NCBI GenBank assembly: GCA_023429995.1
Contig: JAEZCE010000093.1
Location: 62,001-126,000, forward strand
DNA: 64,000 nucleotides
Reading direction: 5' to 3'
Source of the DNA: Bacillota bacterium
GTDB lineage: Bacteria; Bacillota; UBA4882; UBA8346
Made by a program: the position numbers and the translations under genes. Positions within the stretch are counted from its first letter, which is position 1; the number at the start of each line of letters is the position of its first letter. Positions 35,412 to 43,774 of the stretch are shown here, one piece after another. The notes beneath the pieces are model-generated. The model did no database searches. It saw nothing but the letters and a program-made list of their open reading frames with translations, and was not told the DNA's origin.

Positions 35412-36578
35412 ATGAAAACAGCTCCATCGGTTTTGGGCGAGTTTAAAGAATTGGATACGCCGGGTTTTTTGAAGGGAGCCAAGTATTACTATGCTATTTC
35501 CCAAATTATGCAGGCCATTCATTCCAAGATTCCGGTTCAAAATTTTGATACTACTGAAATTGCCGCACCCACCAGTTTTAGGGAAGAGTATTTTAATGGG
35601 GAGAATCGTCAGCGGGCCGTGATGTATTTGATGTCCAACGGTTGCGAATGGGCTCTTAAAAGCGGTAATGGTTGCTTGGTATGCGGCCATCTTGCAAAAC
35701 AAGCTAAAGATGCAAGGCCGATACCGGCTCATCAATTTATTCACCAGTTTCAATCGGAGTTTTCCAATATCGATTTCAGAAAACATCCCATTCTGAATTT
35801 ATATAACAATGGTTCATTTTTTAATGATAATGAAATACCGGATGAAGCCAGGAAGGAAATTTATAAGCAAATTCAAGCCAACCGGGATATCAAAATGGTG
35901 GTTTTCGAATCACGGCCCGAGTTTATTCAAATGGCAAAAATTGAGGAAATTAGGCGCTCCATTACGGATAAACATGTGGAGATTGCCATGGGATTGGAAT
36001 TGGTGGATGATCATTTGCGATACATCTGTATCAATAAAGGATTTTCATTAAAACAATTTGAGAGAGCAGCTATGATCATTGTTCCTCATTTTCACCTTAG
36101 AACCTATGCCATGTTAAAACCGCCGTTTTTGACCGAGCGTGAAAGTATTGAGCAGGCGGTGGCAACGATAGAATATGCTTTTAAAGCCGGAAGCACCAGT
36201 GTTTCATTGGAAGCATGCACGATACAAGATTATACTTTTACAAAATTTTTATATGAGAAAGGATTTTATCAAACCGCCTGGTTATGGAGTATTATCGAAG
36301 TAATAAAGCGTACTGCCCATTTAGGAAAAGTTGTCGTCGGATTGTTTCAGTTTTATCCATCGCCAACCATCGTTCCTTATAACTGCGATCAATGCAGCGA
36401 GCGGGTGATGGAGGCTATCCGACAATATAACCGTTCTTTGAATGTAAAAGTTTTTGATGATTTAAATTGTAAGTGTAAGGATGAATGGGACAAGGTTACC
36501 CAAAAAAAAGGGGAAGATACTTTTTTGTTTTCGAAAAGATTGGATAGTTTACTACGGGAATTAAAAATTGCAGAATAA
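35412..36578 (+). CDS. Radical SAM protein, archaeosine-synthase RaSEA-like
   Basis: The 388-aa protein has the cluster Cys78/88/91 in 'SNGCEWALKSGNGCLVCGH' and later motifs 'LNLYNNGSFFNDNEIP', 'VVFESRPEFI', 'AMGLELVDDHLRYICINKGF' and 'YAMLKPPFLTERE'. This pattern fits the radical SAM family that includes archaeal RaSEA and uncharacterised bacterial proteins. In a biosynthetic cluster it probably does not act on tRNA; C-N or C-S bond chemistry on a pathway intermediate is possible (inference). ATG 35412 has GGAGG 5 bp upstream; a TTG overlapping the preceding stop is a weaker choice. Confidence 0.75.
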   Translation: MKTAPSVLGEFKELDTPGFLKGAKYYYAISQIMQAIHSKIPVQNFDTTEIAAPTSFREEYFNGENRQRAVMYLMSNGCEWALKSGNGCLVCGHLAKQAKDARPIPAHQFIHQFQSEFSNIDFRKHPILNLYNNGSFFNDNEIPDEARKEIYKQIQANRDIKMVVFESRPEFIQMAKIEEIRRSITDKHVEIAMGLELVDDHLRYICINKGFSLKQFERAAMIIVPHFHLRTYAMLKPPFLTERESIEQAVATIEYAFKAGSTSVSLEACTIQDYTFTKFLYEKGFYQTAWLWSIIEVIKRTAHLGKVVVGLFQFYPSPTIVPYNCDQCSERVMEAIRQYNRSLNVKVFDDLNCKCKDEWDKVTQKKGEDTFLFSKRLDSLLRELKIAE

Positions 36579-36621
36579 CAGAGATTTTATTCAATATAGG
36601 AATTTGAAGAGGGAACAGAAA

Positions 36622-37245
36622 TTGCGGGACTATCCAAAGATGCCAAGGGTGCGATATAAAAGGGCGGTCTTTATTGATCGGGATGGAACCATCAATAGGG
36701 ATACTCATTACCCTTATAAACTTGAAGATTTATTTATCATACCCGGGGCTGTGGCAGGGTTAAAAATTCTCTCCAGTCTGGTTTTGGATATCATCGTCAT
36801 CTCCAATCAGGGGGGAATCGCTCTCCAGTTATTTACGAAGGAAGATATGTCAGGTTTCAATGATGAGCTTCGTAAGCGGGTCGAAAAGGCGGGAGCGAGG
36901 ATTGACGCCTTTTATTATTGTCCCCATTTTGAACGGAAAAATTTACCCCGGTGCCAGGAAGCCTGTTCCTGTTCGAAACCGGCTCCCGGTATGCTCTTGG
37001 AGGCGGCAAAAGATTATCAGATCGATCTTTCCCGGAGTTTTTTGATTGGGGATCGCAACTCGGATATCGCGGCTGGTTTGGCTGTAAATTGTATAACGTT
37101 GCTGGTCATGAGCGGCGCTATTGAAAAAAATAACTGCGATCGGGATTGTAAACCGGATTATATTGAGAATAGCTTGTATGAAGCAGCGATAAGAATAAAA
37201 TCATGTTTAGAAGCAGAAGAATCAGACCCGGCTGTCAATAAGTGA
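36622..37245 (+). CDS. gmhB: D-glycero-D-manno-heptose 1,7-bisphosphate 7-phosphatase-like HAD protein
   Basis: It has the HAD signature 'AVFIDRDGTINRD', motif II 'ISNQGGI', the GmhB zinc-binding cysteines ('YYCPHF', 'CQEACSCSKPAPGM') and motif III/IV 'FLIGDRNSDIAAGL'. GmhB removes the C7 phosphate from heptose bisphosphate. The adjacent gmhA supports a heptose pathway. The bifunctional kinase/nucleotidyltransferase needed for an activated heptose is not in the window. The start is uncertain: TTG 36622 has AGAGGGA 8 bp upstream, ATG 36640 is just before the HAD motif, and a TTG at 36568 would overlap the previous gene. Confidence 0.85.
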   Translation: MRDYPKMPRVRYKRAVFIDRDGTINRDTHYPYKLEDLFIIPGAVAGLKILSSLVLDIIVISNQGGIALQLFTKEDMSGFNDELRKRVEKAGARIDAFYYCPHFERKNLPRCQEACSCSKPAPGMLLEAAKDYQIDLSRSFLIGDRNSDIAAGLAVNCITLLVMSGAIEKNNCDRDCKPDYIENSLYEAAIRIKSCLEAEESDPAVNK

Positions 37246-37258
37246 AAGGTGACTATGG

Positions 37259-37852
37259 ATGAATGTAGCCAACTATATGCAAAAATTATTTGCAATCATA
37301 CATTGCGCAGAGGTTACCGATAGCGCTGGAAAGCAGATGTTGCTGGAAGAAGGCGTTTTACAAACCGTAAAGGTGATCAGTGAATTGAATCATTATAACC
37401 GTAAATTGATGTTTATTGGAAACGGCGGCAGCGCTGCCATAGCCAGTCATGAAGCTACCGATTTCCTTAAAAACGGTAAAATTCGCGCCATGAGTCTTAA
37501 TGAAGGCTCGTTGTTAACTTGTTTCAGTAATGATTATGGGTATGAAAACGTATTTTATGAACCATTAAAATTATATGCTGATTCAGGGGATTTATTATTT
37601 GCCATTAGTAGTTCCGGGAAATCGCTGAATATTTTAAGAGGAGTCGAGTCGGCCCGGATTAATCAATGCAAGATAATAACCTTATCCGGATTTTCAAGGC
37701 ACAATGCCCTTAGAAAAATGGGTGATATCAATTTTTTTATTCCATCATACTCCTATGGATTTGTTGAACTTGCCCATCAAATTTTATTACATATGACCCT
37801 TGAAATAGTGATGGAAAATAATTGTCGCACTCTTGAAACCATAGAAAGCTAA
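37259..37852 (+). CDS. gmhA: Phosphoheptose isomerase-like SIS-domain protein
   Basis: The 197-aa protein has the SIS fold with 'LMFIGNGGSAAIASHEATDFL' (in part), 'CFSNDYGYENVFYEPL', 'LLFAISSSGKSLNILRGVE' and 'IITLSGF'. GmhA converts sedoheptulose 7-phosphate to D-glycero-heptose 7-phosphate in the cytoplasm. It lies 13 bp after the GmhB-like gene, so the two very likely act in sequence to provide a heptose for the glycosyltransferases of the cluster. Confidence 0.88.
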   Translation: MNVANYMQKLFAIIHCAEVTDSAGKQMLLEEGVLQTVKVISELNHYNRKLMFIGNGGSAAIASHEATDFLKNGKIRAMSLNEGSLLTCFSNDYGYENVFYEPLKLYADSGDLLFAISSSGKSLNILRGVESARINQCKIITLSGFSRHNALRKMGDINFFIPSYSYGFVELAHQILLHMTLEIVMENNCRTLETIES

Positions 37853-37966
37853 GAGAGATACCATTGAAAACGTGGGCCTCGGTCTCTGTTTTGGCTTGAT
37901 TCATGTTGTTATCTCGGCATGAGTCTGTTTGGCAATATTGATTCATTTGCGAAAGGAGTCATTTTA

Positions 37967-39079
37967 ATGATAGCCAAGGCTTGTCTGGTTAACGCTAAAA
38001 AGGATCTTCGGCCGGCTCTTGATGGGCGAAAGCGGAATCAAATTTATCAAAATCCGGATCTACACATCACCGAAATAAGCTTAAAAAAGCTCGACCCGTT
38101 TTCCCTTCGTGTAAAAATGCTTTATTTTGGAATATGCGGGACAGATGTTCATTTAATGAAAGTCGATTCCAATGGATATGTAGTTTGCTCTGCGCCAATG
38201 GACATTCCGGAAGCAGGATTAATCCTTGGACACGAAGGCGTTGGGATCGTTTTGGAAGTGGGAGCTTTCGTAAATAATTTCAAACCGAATATGTATGTTA
38301 CATTTGAATCCATACTGACTTGTCATTACTGCAAAAGCTGTCGAAGCGGAAATTTTAATCAGTGCGCCAATGCCAAATTGGTTGGGCTAGAGATCAATGG
38401 AGTATTTGGATCGGTGGTGGATGTGCCTGCAAGTTTAGCCCATGATGTTTCGGAGATAGCCGACAATAATGAGTTGAATATTCAAGCCGCCGCCTGCATC
38501 GAACCTGCCAGTGTGGCCTATGTAGCTTGTGAAAATGCCAGAATAAAAGGGGGCGATAACGTAGTTGTTTTTGGAGCAGGACCAATCGGTCTTTTTTCAG
38601 CGATGTTGGCTAAAAATGTTTTTGGGGCTTCGAATGTAAATATCGTAGAGCCGGTTGATTATAGAAGGAATAAGGCTCAAGAATTTTGTGATTCCGTATT
38701 TGGGGTAAAAGAATTTTTAGATAATCCCCCGCCCCATATTGACGTCATTATTGAAGCATCCGGAGATTTGGATTGCATTAACAAAATTTTTGGTAAATTA
38801 AACCCCAATGCCCATGTTGTTTTATTGGCCCGTTTGGGAGTACCCCTAAAGATTGATAACGTTGATCATTTAATCACCAATGCGATAACCATCACCGGCT
38901 CAAGAGGACACTTAGGCGGAGCCTTTCATAAAATCATCGATTTATATCAACATCAAAAAATTGATTTATGCGCAGTGGTTACCACCGTCGATCAAGGAAT
39001 TGAAAAGTTAAAATATTACCTTCAGGAAAATCCGCACAAAATTACCCAAGAAAATTGTAAAGTTTTGATTAGGGCCTAA
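37967..39079 (+). CDS. Zinc-dependent alcohol dehydrogenase (MDR family)
   Basis: The 370-aa protein has catalytic-zinc elements 'FGICGTDVH' and 'GHEGVG', the structural-zinc cysteines 'CHYCKSCRSGNFNQC' and the Rossmann motif 'VVVFGAGPIGLFSAML'. It resembles threonine/sorbitol dehydrogenases that oxidise a secondary alcohol with NAD(P). It follows gmhA and may oxidise the heptose or a cyclitol hydroxyl before amination by the DegT enzyme (inference). The start at 37967 has AAAGGAG 8 bp upstream; an upstream TTG/ATG-extended form from 37919 is unlikely. Confidence 0.87.
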   Translation: MIAKACLVNAKKDLRPALDGRKRNQIYQNPDLHITEISLKKLDPFSLRVKMLYFGICGTDVHLMKVDSNGYVVCSAPMDIPEAGLILGHEGVGIVLEVGAFVNNFKPNMYVTFESILTCHYCKSCRSGNFNQCANAKLVGLEINGVFGSVVDVPASLAHDVSEIADNNELNIQAAACIEPASVAYVACENARIKGGDNVVVFGAGPIGLFSAMLAKNVFGASNVNIVEPVDYRRNKAQEFCDSVFGVKEFLDNPPPHIDVIIEASGDLDCINKIFGKLNPNAHVVLLARLGVPLKIDNVDHLITNAITITGSRGHLGGAFHKIIDLYQHQKIDLCAVVTTVDQGIEKLKYYLQENPHKITQENCKVLIRA

Positions 39080-39149
39080 TCAGTTGCAGGTTTTTTTAGA
39101 ATAGCGATACCCCCCCCAATCCATTCCTACCGAAAGAGGGACCCCTCCG

Positions 39150-40388
39150 ATGATCAATATTAACGGCAAGCCATATCAGCAGCAAGACTTTTCTAAAAGA
39201 AGCGATCAATTATCGCGGATTGATGAATTAAAAAAGATAGAAACAACGGTAATTGGAGTTTGTCTAGGCAATCCATTCGATCTGTTAAGTGTTTTGTTTT
39301 ATATTCATGAGGCTGGGGGGACGGTTTTATTGATTCATCCCGAGACGCCGCTGGAAAATGCCGTGACGCTCTCCCAGACGGCTGGTTGCTCCTACCTGAT
39401 TTATCACAATTACCAAGAAATTCATGCCGTTGGCGGATCTTCTTCATTTCACCGCCCGGCTGTACTGCAATACTCTTCCGGGACAACCGGAGAACCGAAA
39501 TTAATTGAACGGACTTGGGATCATATCGAACGGGAAACGGATTATTATAACCGGAAAGCTTATTTCGATTCATCGGAAACACCCCTCATTCTGGTACCCC
39601 TCGTTCATTCCTACGGATTGGGGTCAGGAGTCTTGGCGTCATTAAAAAGAGGTTCCGAACCGGTTATTATTTCGGAAAGAAATCCCAAGTATATGGCTCA
39701 TTTGATCAAGAAAATCCCTCAATCAGTCATTTATGGCACTCCCTTCTTTTTTAATTTATTATTTTCTTTAAAAGATCCGGAACTTAAATTTCATAAAGTA
39801 ATTTCTTCCGGCGCTCCATTATCGGAAAAATTATTAGCCCAATTACAAAACAATTCGGATGAAGTATTCCAACAGTATGGTTCAACCGAAACCGGCTGCA
39901 TGGCCATTGGTAAAAATCTTGCTTCCCCAACCGATGTAGGCAATCCATTGGACTATCTTACGGTTACAATTGATAACGATCAAGGCCCCGGGGAAATAAA
40001 AGTTGCATTTGACAATAAAGTCATCCACACCCGGGATTTGGGCTGTATTTCCCATAGCGGCTCTTTAAACATCATCAGCCGCATGGATGATTTAATCAAT
40101 GTAGGAGGCCAAAAAGTCATTCCCTATGAAGTGGAAACGGTCATTGCCCGGATGGAAAACGTAAGAGAGGTAGTGGTTTATAAGACAAACCATCCCATTT
40201 TTGGTGAGGCTGTCAAAGCGATGATCGTCGCATCCCAGAGTATTCCGGCGCTAATGATCAAACAGGAGTGTCAAAAATATTTACCCCCGTTCAAAATTCC
40301 TTATCGGATTGAATTTGTTAAGGAGATACCCAAGACCCCCAACGGGAAAATCAGCCGAAAATTATTAATCGAAAAGGAGCATGAATGA
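39150..40388 (+). CDS. AMP-dependent acyl/aryl acid ligase (stand-alone adenylation enzyme)
   Basis: The 412-aa protein is a compact member of the ANL superfamily. It has 'LQYSSGTTGEPKLIERTW' (P-loop), 'FQQYGSTETGCMAIG' (A5), 'DLINVGGQKVIPYEVE' (A8) and the catalytic Lys in 'TPNGKISRKLL'. It is about 100 residues shorter than typical ligases, mainly at the N terminus. It overlaps the following ACP gene by 4 bp, so it very likely adenylates a carboxylic acid and loads that ACP, as BtrJ does for BtrI in butirosin biosynthesis (analogy). Substrate unknown. Confidence 0.88.
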   Translation: MININGKPYQQQDFSKRSDQLSRIDELKKIETTVIGVCLGNPFDLLSVLFYIHEAGGTVLLIHPETPLENAVTLSQTAGCSYLIYHNYQEIHAVGGSSSFHRPAVLQYSSGTTGEPKLIERTWDHIERETDYYNRKAYFDSSETPLILVPLVHSYGLGSGVLASLKRGSEPVIISERNPKYMAHLIKKIPQSVIYGTPFFFNLLFSLKDPELKFHKVISSGAPLSEKLLAQLQNNSDEVFQQYGSTETGCMAIGKNLASPTDVGNPLDYLTVTIDNDQGPGEIKVAFDNKVIHTRDLGCISHSGSLNIISRMDDLINVGGQKVIPYEVETVIARMENVREVVVYKTNHPIFGEAVKAMIVASQSIPALMIKQECQKYLPPFKIPYRIEFVKEIPKTPNGKISRKLLIEKEHE

Positions 40389-40642
40389 TGGACAGAAACG
40401 AAATTATCATCCGGTTACGATCGTTAATGGCAACCATGATGGAAGTGGAGATTCCTGAGGTATTGCAGGAAACGGACAGGATTTATGATGATTTAGGAAT
40501 TGATTCGATTATGGTGATGCAATTAATGATTGGGCTCGAAGAAACCTTCAACATTGTCGTACCGGAAGAAGAAGTAGATCCGGCAAATTTCAGCACCGTC
40601 GGCAACCTCGTTTCTTTTATCGAAGGGTTGCAAAGTAAATAA
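40385..40642 (+). CDS. Acyl carrier protein
   Basis: The 85-aa acidic protein has the phosphopantetheine site 'DDLGIDSIMVMQLMIGLEE' with Ser in DSI. It overlaps the ligase gene by ATGA, which indicates coupled translation and a dedicated ligase-ACP pair. The tail 'NFSTVGNLVSFIEGL' is typical of the fourth ACP helix. It would carry the acid activated by the 39150 product and hand it to a downstream transferase. Confidence 0.93.
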   Translation: MMDRNEIIIRLRSLMATMMEVEIPEVLQETDRIYDDLGIDSIMVMQLMIGLEETFNIVVPEEEVDPANFSTVGNLVSFIEGLQSK

Positions 40643-40664
40643 CATTGTAAGAAGGGTACGAAAG

Positions 40665-41672
40665 ATGGCGAATGAAAAAATCAAAATAAGTATCGCTGGT
40701 TTTGGTAGAATCGTTGAGTTTGTGCATCTTCCACTGATTAAATCCATCGCTGAGTTTGAATTGGCAGGGATCTATGATATCACCGAAAAACGCCGCCAAA
40801 TAGCTGCCAATCAAGGCTTTAAAATCTGTCAAAGTTTTGCGGAATTATTGGAGGGTGAGAGTGAGCTGATTTTGATCGCCACCCCTCCCAGTTTTCATTA
40901 TGAAATGTCAAAAGCGGCTCTCCATCATCATAAAAGTATCTTAGTGGAAAAACCGCTTTCCCTTCGTTTTGCAGAAGCGGAGGAAATCATGACTTTAGCA
41001 AAGTCGGTCCATAAAACGGTGCAAGTATTTTATAACCGCCGATTCAACCCGGATTACCGCTTTGTCAATCAAATCATCCAAAGTGGAGTCCTGGGGCAGA
41101 TTTTATTTGTAGAAAGGCGCCAGCATTCCCATGATGCCGGTATCTCGTTTGGAATACCGTCATTTGACCCCCGGTGGCGCGTAAAAGACCAATACGGGGG
41201 TGGCGCTTTATTCGATTGGGGAATTCATTTGATTGATCAATTGCTCAATTTGAACTTGGGAAAGGTTCATACGATCAACTCATTTTTATACAAGCTGCCG
41301 CAAGCCTTGGGGGAAACCGAAGATTATGTCCAGGCGAACCTGGAATTAGATAATCGGATTTTACTGTCGTTGGAAGTGAATTTTCGTTCCCACGCTCAAA
41401 TTCCCCTCTGGCTGGTAGGCGGTGAAAAACAGACCTTAGTGGTTCATGCAAATGGCGAGGCTTTCATAATTGAAAAGGGTAAACGCATCCAAAATTATAC
41501 CCTGGAAAAAGAGTCCCGTAAAAATGGACTGGAGATCTATCAATCGTTGGTTGACGTTTTAAAAAAGAATGCTCCCCCGATGATTGGGATGGATGAAATA
41601 TTACTTGATATGAAAGTATTGGAGGAGATCAGAGCCGGTGGTTCTCATGTCCGTATGGTATCCGGAATATAA
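40665..41672 (+). CDS. Gfo/Idh/MocA-family NAD(P)-dependent oxidoreductase
   Basis: The 335-aa protein has an N-terminal Rossmann domain ('ISIAGFGRIVEFVHLPLI'), the catalytic 'VEKPLSL' Lys motif, and a C-terminal half typical of the family ('GGGALFDWGIHLIDQLLNL'). Members oxidise or reduce sugar or cyclitol hydroxyls. With the adjacent DegT aminotransferase it forms the common oxidation-then-amination pair for making 3-amino sugars or aminocyclitols. Confidence 0.9.
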   Translation: MANEKIKISIAGFGRIVEFVHLPLIKSIAEFELAGIYDITEKRRQIAANQGFKICQSFAELLEGESELILIATPPSFHYEMSKAALHHHKSILVEKPLSLRFAEAEEIMTLAKSVHKTVQVFYNRRFNPDYRFVNQIIQSGVLGQILFVERRQHSHDAGISFGIPSFDPRWRVKDQYGGGALFDWGIHLIDQLLNLNLGKVHTINSFLYKLPQALGETEDYVQANLELDNRILLSLEVNFRSHAQIPLWLVGGEKQTLVVHANGEAFIIEKGKRIQNYTLEKESRKNGLEIYQSLVDVLKKNAPPMIGMDEILLDMKVLEEIRAGGSHVRMVSGI

Positions 41673-41700
41673 CAACCCGTTGTTAAAAGGAGGTTAAACC

Positions 41701-42816
41701 ATGGGAGTTTTATTTTCAGCGCCCCAAGCGGAGTTTGCGATAATTAAGGAAGAGTGGTTCAAAACAGTGGAAGAATTGGCCAAGAGCGGCGTATTTGTGG
41801 GAGGCAGTAAGGTCGAAGAATTTGAAGCTGCCTTTGCCAATTTTGTCCGGACGAAAGCTGCTGTTGGGGTAGGGAATGGGACGGAGGCGATTTGCCTGGC
41901 GTTAAAAGCATTAAATATTGGGCCGGGAGATGAAGTCATTACGGTTGCGAATACTTTTATCGCGACGGTTGAAGCTATCCATAACGCGGGGGCAAAACCA
42001 GTCCTGGTGGATTGCGATCCCGACAATTTTCTAATCGATTTTGAACAAGTCAAGCGGAGTAAAACGTCGAGAACAAAAGCGGTTATTCCGGTCCATCTTT
42101 ATGGACAAATGGTTGACCTGAGCGAGATTCTCCCATGGGCGGAAAGAGAAAATATATATCTGGTTGAGGATTGCGCCCAGGCAGCCGGGGCGAGACATCA
42201 AAATAAACCGGCCGGAAGCATTGGAATCGCGGGCTGCCTGAGTTTCTATCCGGATAAAAATCTGGGAGCCCTTGGCGATGGTGGAATTGTGGTAACCTCC
42301 TCGGAAGAGTTGGCGGCAAAAATCAGAAAACTGAGAAATCACGGGGGCGACGGCAGATATAAACATGAAATCATCGGAACCAACAGCCGGTTGGATCCCA
42401 TTCAAGCCAGCGCCTTAAAATTGAAATTGCCATTTTTAAATCAATGGAACGCTAGGAGAAGAGAAATCGCCACTTTCTATGAAACCTATTTGGGTGGTTT
42501 GGACGGAATCATTCTGCCGAAACATCGTGGCGATGAGAGCCACGTGTTTCATTTGTATGTCGTAAGGGTCAAACCGGAAATAAGGGACAAAGTGAGGAAA
42601 CAACTGCAAAAAAAAGGTGTACTTACGGCGATTCAATATCCTTTGCCAGTACATTTTACGGAAGCCTTTTCCGGTTTGGGTTATCATCCAGGCGACTTTC
42701 CTGTTGCCGAGCGGTATGCCCAAGAAGTCATTTCTTTGCCGATGAATATTACGGTAACCGAAAAAGATGTGGAATTTATTGCGGCAGAAATTAAAGAAAT
42801 CCTTATCAATGGCTAA
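41701..42816 (+). CDS. DegT/DnrJ/EryC1/StrS-family PLP aminotransferase
   Basis: The 371-aa protein has 'GNGTEAICLALKAL', 'VEDCAQAAGARH' and the PLP Lys186 in 'SFYPDKNLGALGDGG'. These enzymes convert keto-sugars or keto-cyclitols to amines, usually with Glu or Gln as donor. AAAGGAGG precedes ATG. The upstream Gfo/Idh oxidoreductase would produce the ketone. The resulting amine could be the acceptor for acyl transfer by the BtrH-like proteins, as in butirosin (inference). Confidence 0.93.
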   Translation: MGVLFSAPQAEFAIIKEEWFKTVEELAKSGVFVGGSKVEEFEAAFANFVRTKAAVGVGNGTEAICLALKALNIGPGDEVITVANTFIATVEAIHNAGAKPVLVDCDPDNFLIDFEQVKRSKTSRTKAVIPVHLYGQMVDLSEILPWAERENIYLVEDCAQAAGARHQNKPAGSIGIAGCLSFYPDKNLGALGDGGIVVTSSEELAAKIRKLRNHGGDGRYKHEIIGTNSRLDPIQASALKLKLPFLNQWNARRREIATFYETYLGGLDGIILPKHRGDESHVFHLYVVRVKPEIRDKVRKQLQKKGVLTAIQYPLPVHFTEAFSGLGYHPGDFPVAERYAQEVISLPMNITVTEKDVEFIAAEIKEILING

Positions 42817-43774
42817 ACAATCCATGGAACAGCTTCATTGCCTTATCAATTGTATAGTCCATATTATTGCTCCCCGGGTGGATTTTCGGCCATTTTTATT
42901 TGGAAGTTGGGATGTCCCCTTACGTTATACCGCGGACGGTTATATCACCTATTTTTCTTATTCCATCTCGAGCCAAAAATATTTTGATGATTATCAAAAC
43001 CTATATGGAGATGGGATCGATGTTTGGTATGACCAGCGAAAGTCCAAACAGGAAAATTTGCAACTTTTAAAATCACGCTTACATAACCGCGATCAGTATC
43101 AATTTAACCTGGCGCAAGTGGATCTGTATCACCTTTTTTATGAAAAGGGCAATTATCATCGAAAGCATCAACCCCATTTCCTGATAACGAATTTCCATAC
43201 TCCGGACGGTTGGAGGATAACGGATCCTTATTACCTTTGGGAGGGGGCGATTCCGGAAGCGGAATTCGCGCTTGCTTTTTGCGATAATTCCTTTGGCGGG
43301 GGATTCACAGTTGATATAAGCCATATCAAAGATGCCCATCGTAAAGCTGTTGCGGAGCAGTTTGAAGCGAATTTTCGTTTAATGGAATACCCGCTGGTGA
43401 ATGCCTTTAAAAATTACCTTCAGGAATTGATTGAAGATAAAAAACCCTTTGAAATGGGGAGCGTAGAGTCCGTGCTTTCACAATTTACCGTATTATACAA
43501 GACCAAAACCAGTTATGCTTATGCTTATTTATTTTTCGCCGAACAGTTGCATCAGCCCGTTCCCTTGCAAACGGAGCGGGTGGATAAACTGATCAAAAAT
43601 TGGGGTAAGGTTACTTTTTTAACCATGAAAAGCTGTATGCATAAACAAAAAGACCAGTTAATTTCGTTATTTAAAGAAGTCGACAGCTTATATCAGCAGG
43701 AGAAAGAGATTAAGGAAGGATTAGGGGCAATTTATGATTGCTGGAAAAATAAATGTTACTTTCTAGAAGTCTAA
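42809..43774 (+). CDS. BtrH/C39-like fold protein, divergent (DUF6005-like)
   Basis: The ~321-aa protein has an N-terminal Cys (Cys11 or Cys15 in 'LHCLINCIVHII'), then 'QPHFLITNFHTPDGWRITDPYYLWEG' in parts, with His123 and Asp139 as the remaining triad positions. The layout of Cys, then H-F-L-I, then D matches that of the BtrH-like proteins, and the 'DP.Y.WEG...DNS.GGGF' stretch resembles DUF6005, which I recall from siderophore-type clusters. A mostly helical C-terminal half follows. The start overlaps the aminotransferase stop by 8 bp and the end overlaps the next glycosyltransferase by 22 bp. Carrier-dependent acyl transfer is the leading guess. Confidence 0.55.
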   Translation: MAKQSMEQLHCLINCIVHIIAPRVDFRPFLFGSWDVPLRYTADGYITYFSYSISSQKYFDDYQNLYGDGIDVWYDQRKSKQENLQLLKSRLHNRDQYQFNLAQVDLYHLFYEKGNYHRKHQPHFLITNFHTPDGWRITDPYYLWEGAIPEAEFALAFCDNSFGGGFTVDISHIKDAHRKAVAEQFEANFRLMEYPLVNAFKNYLQELIEDKKPFEMGSVESVLSQFTVLYKTKTSYAYAYLFFAEQLHQPVPLQTERVDKLIKNWGKVTFLTMKSCMHKQKDQLISLFKEVDSLYQQEKEIKEGLGAIYDCWKNKCYFLEV

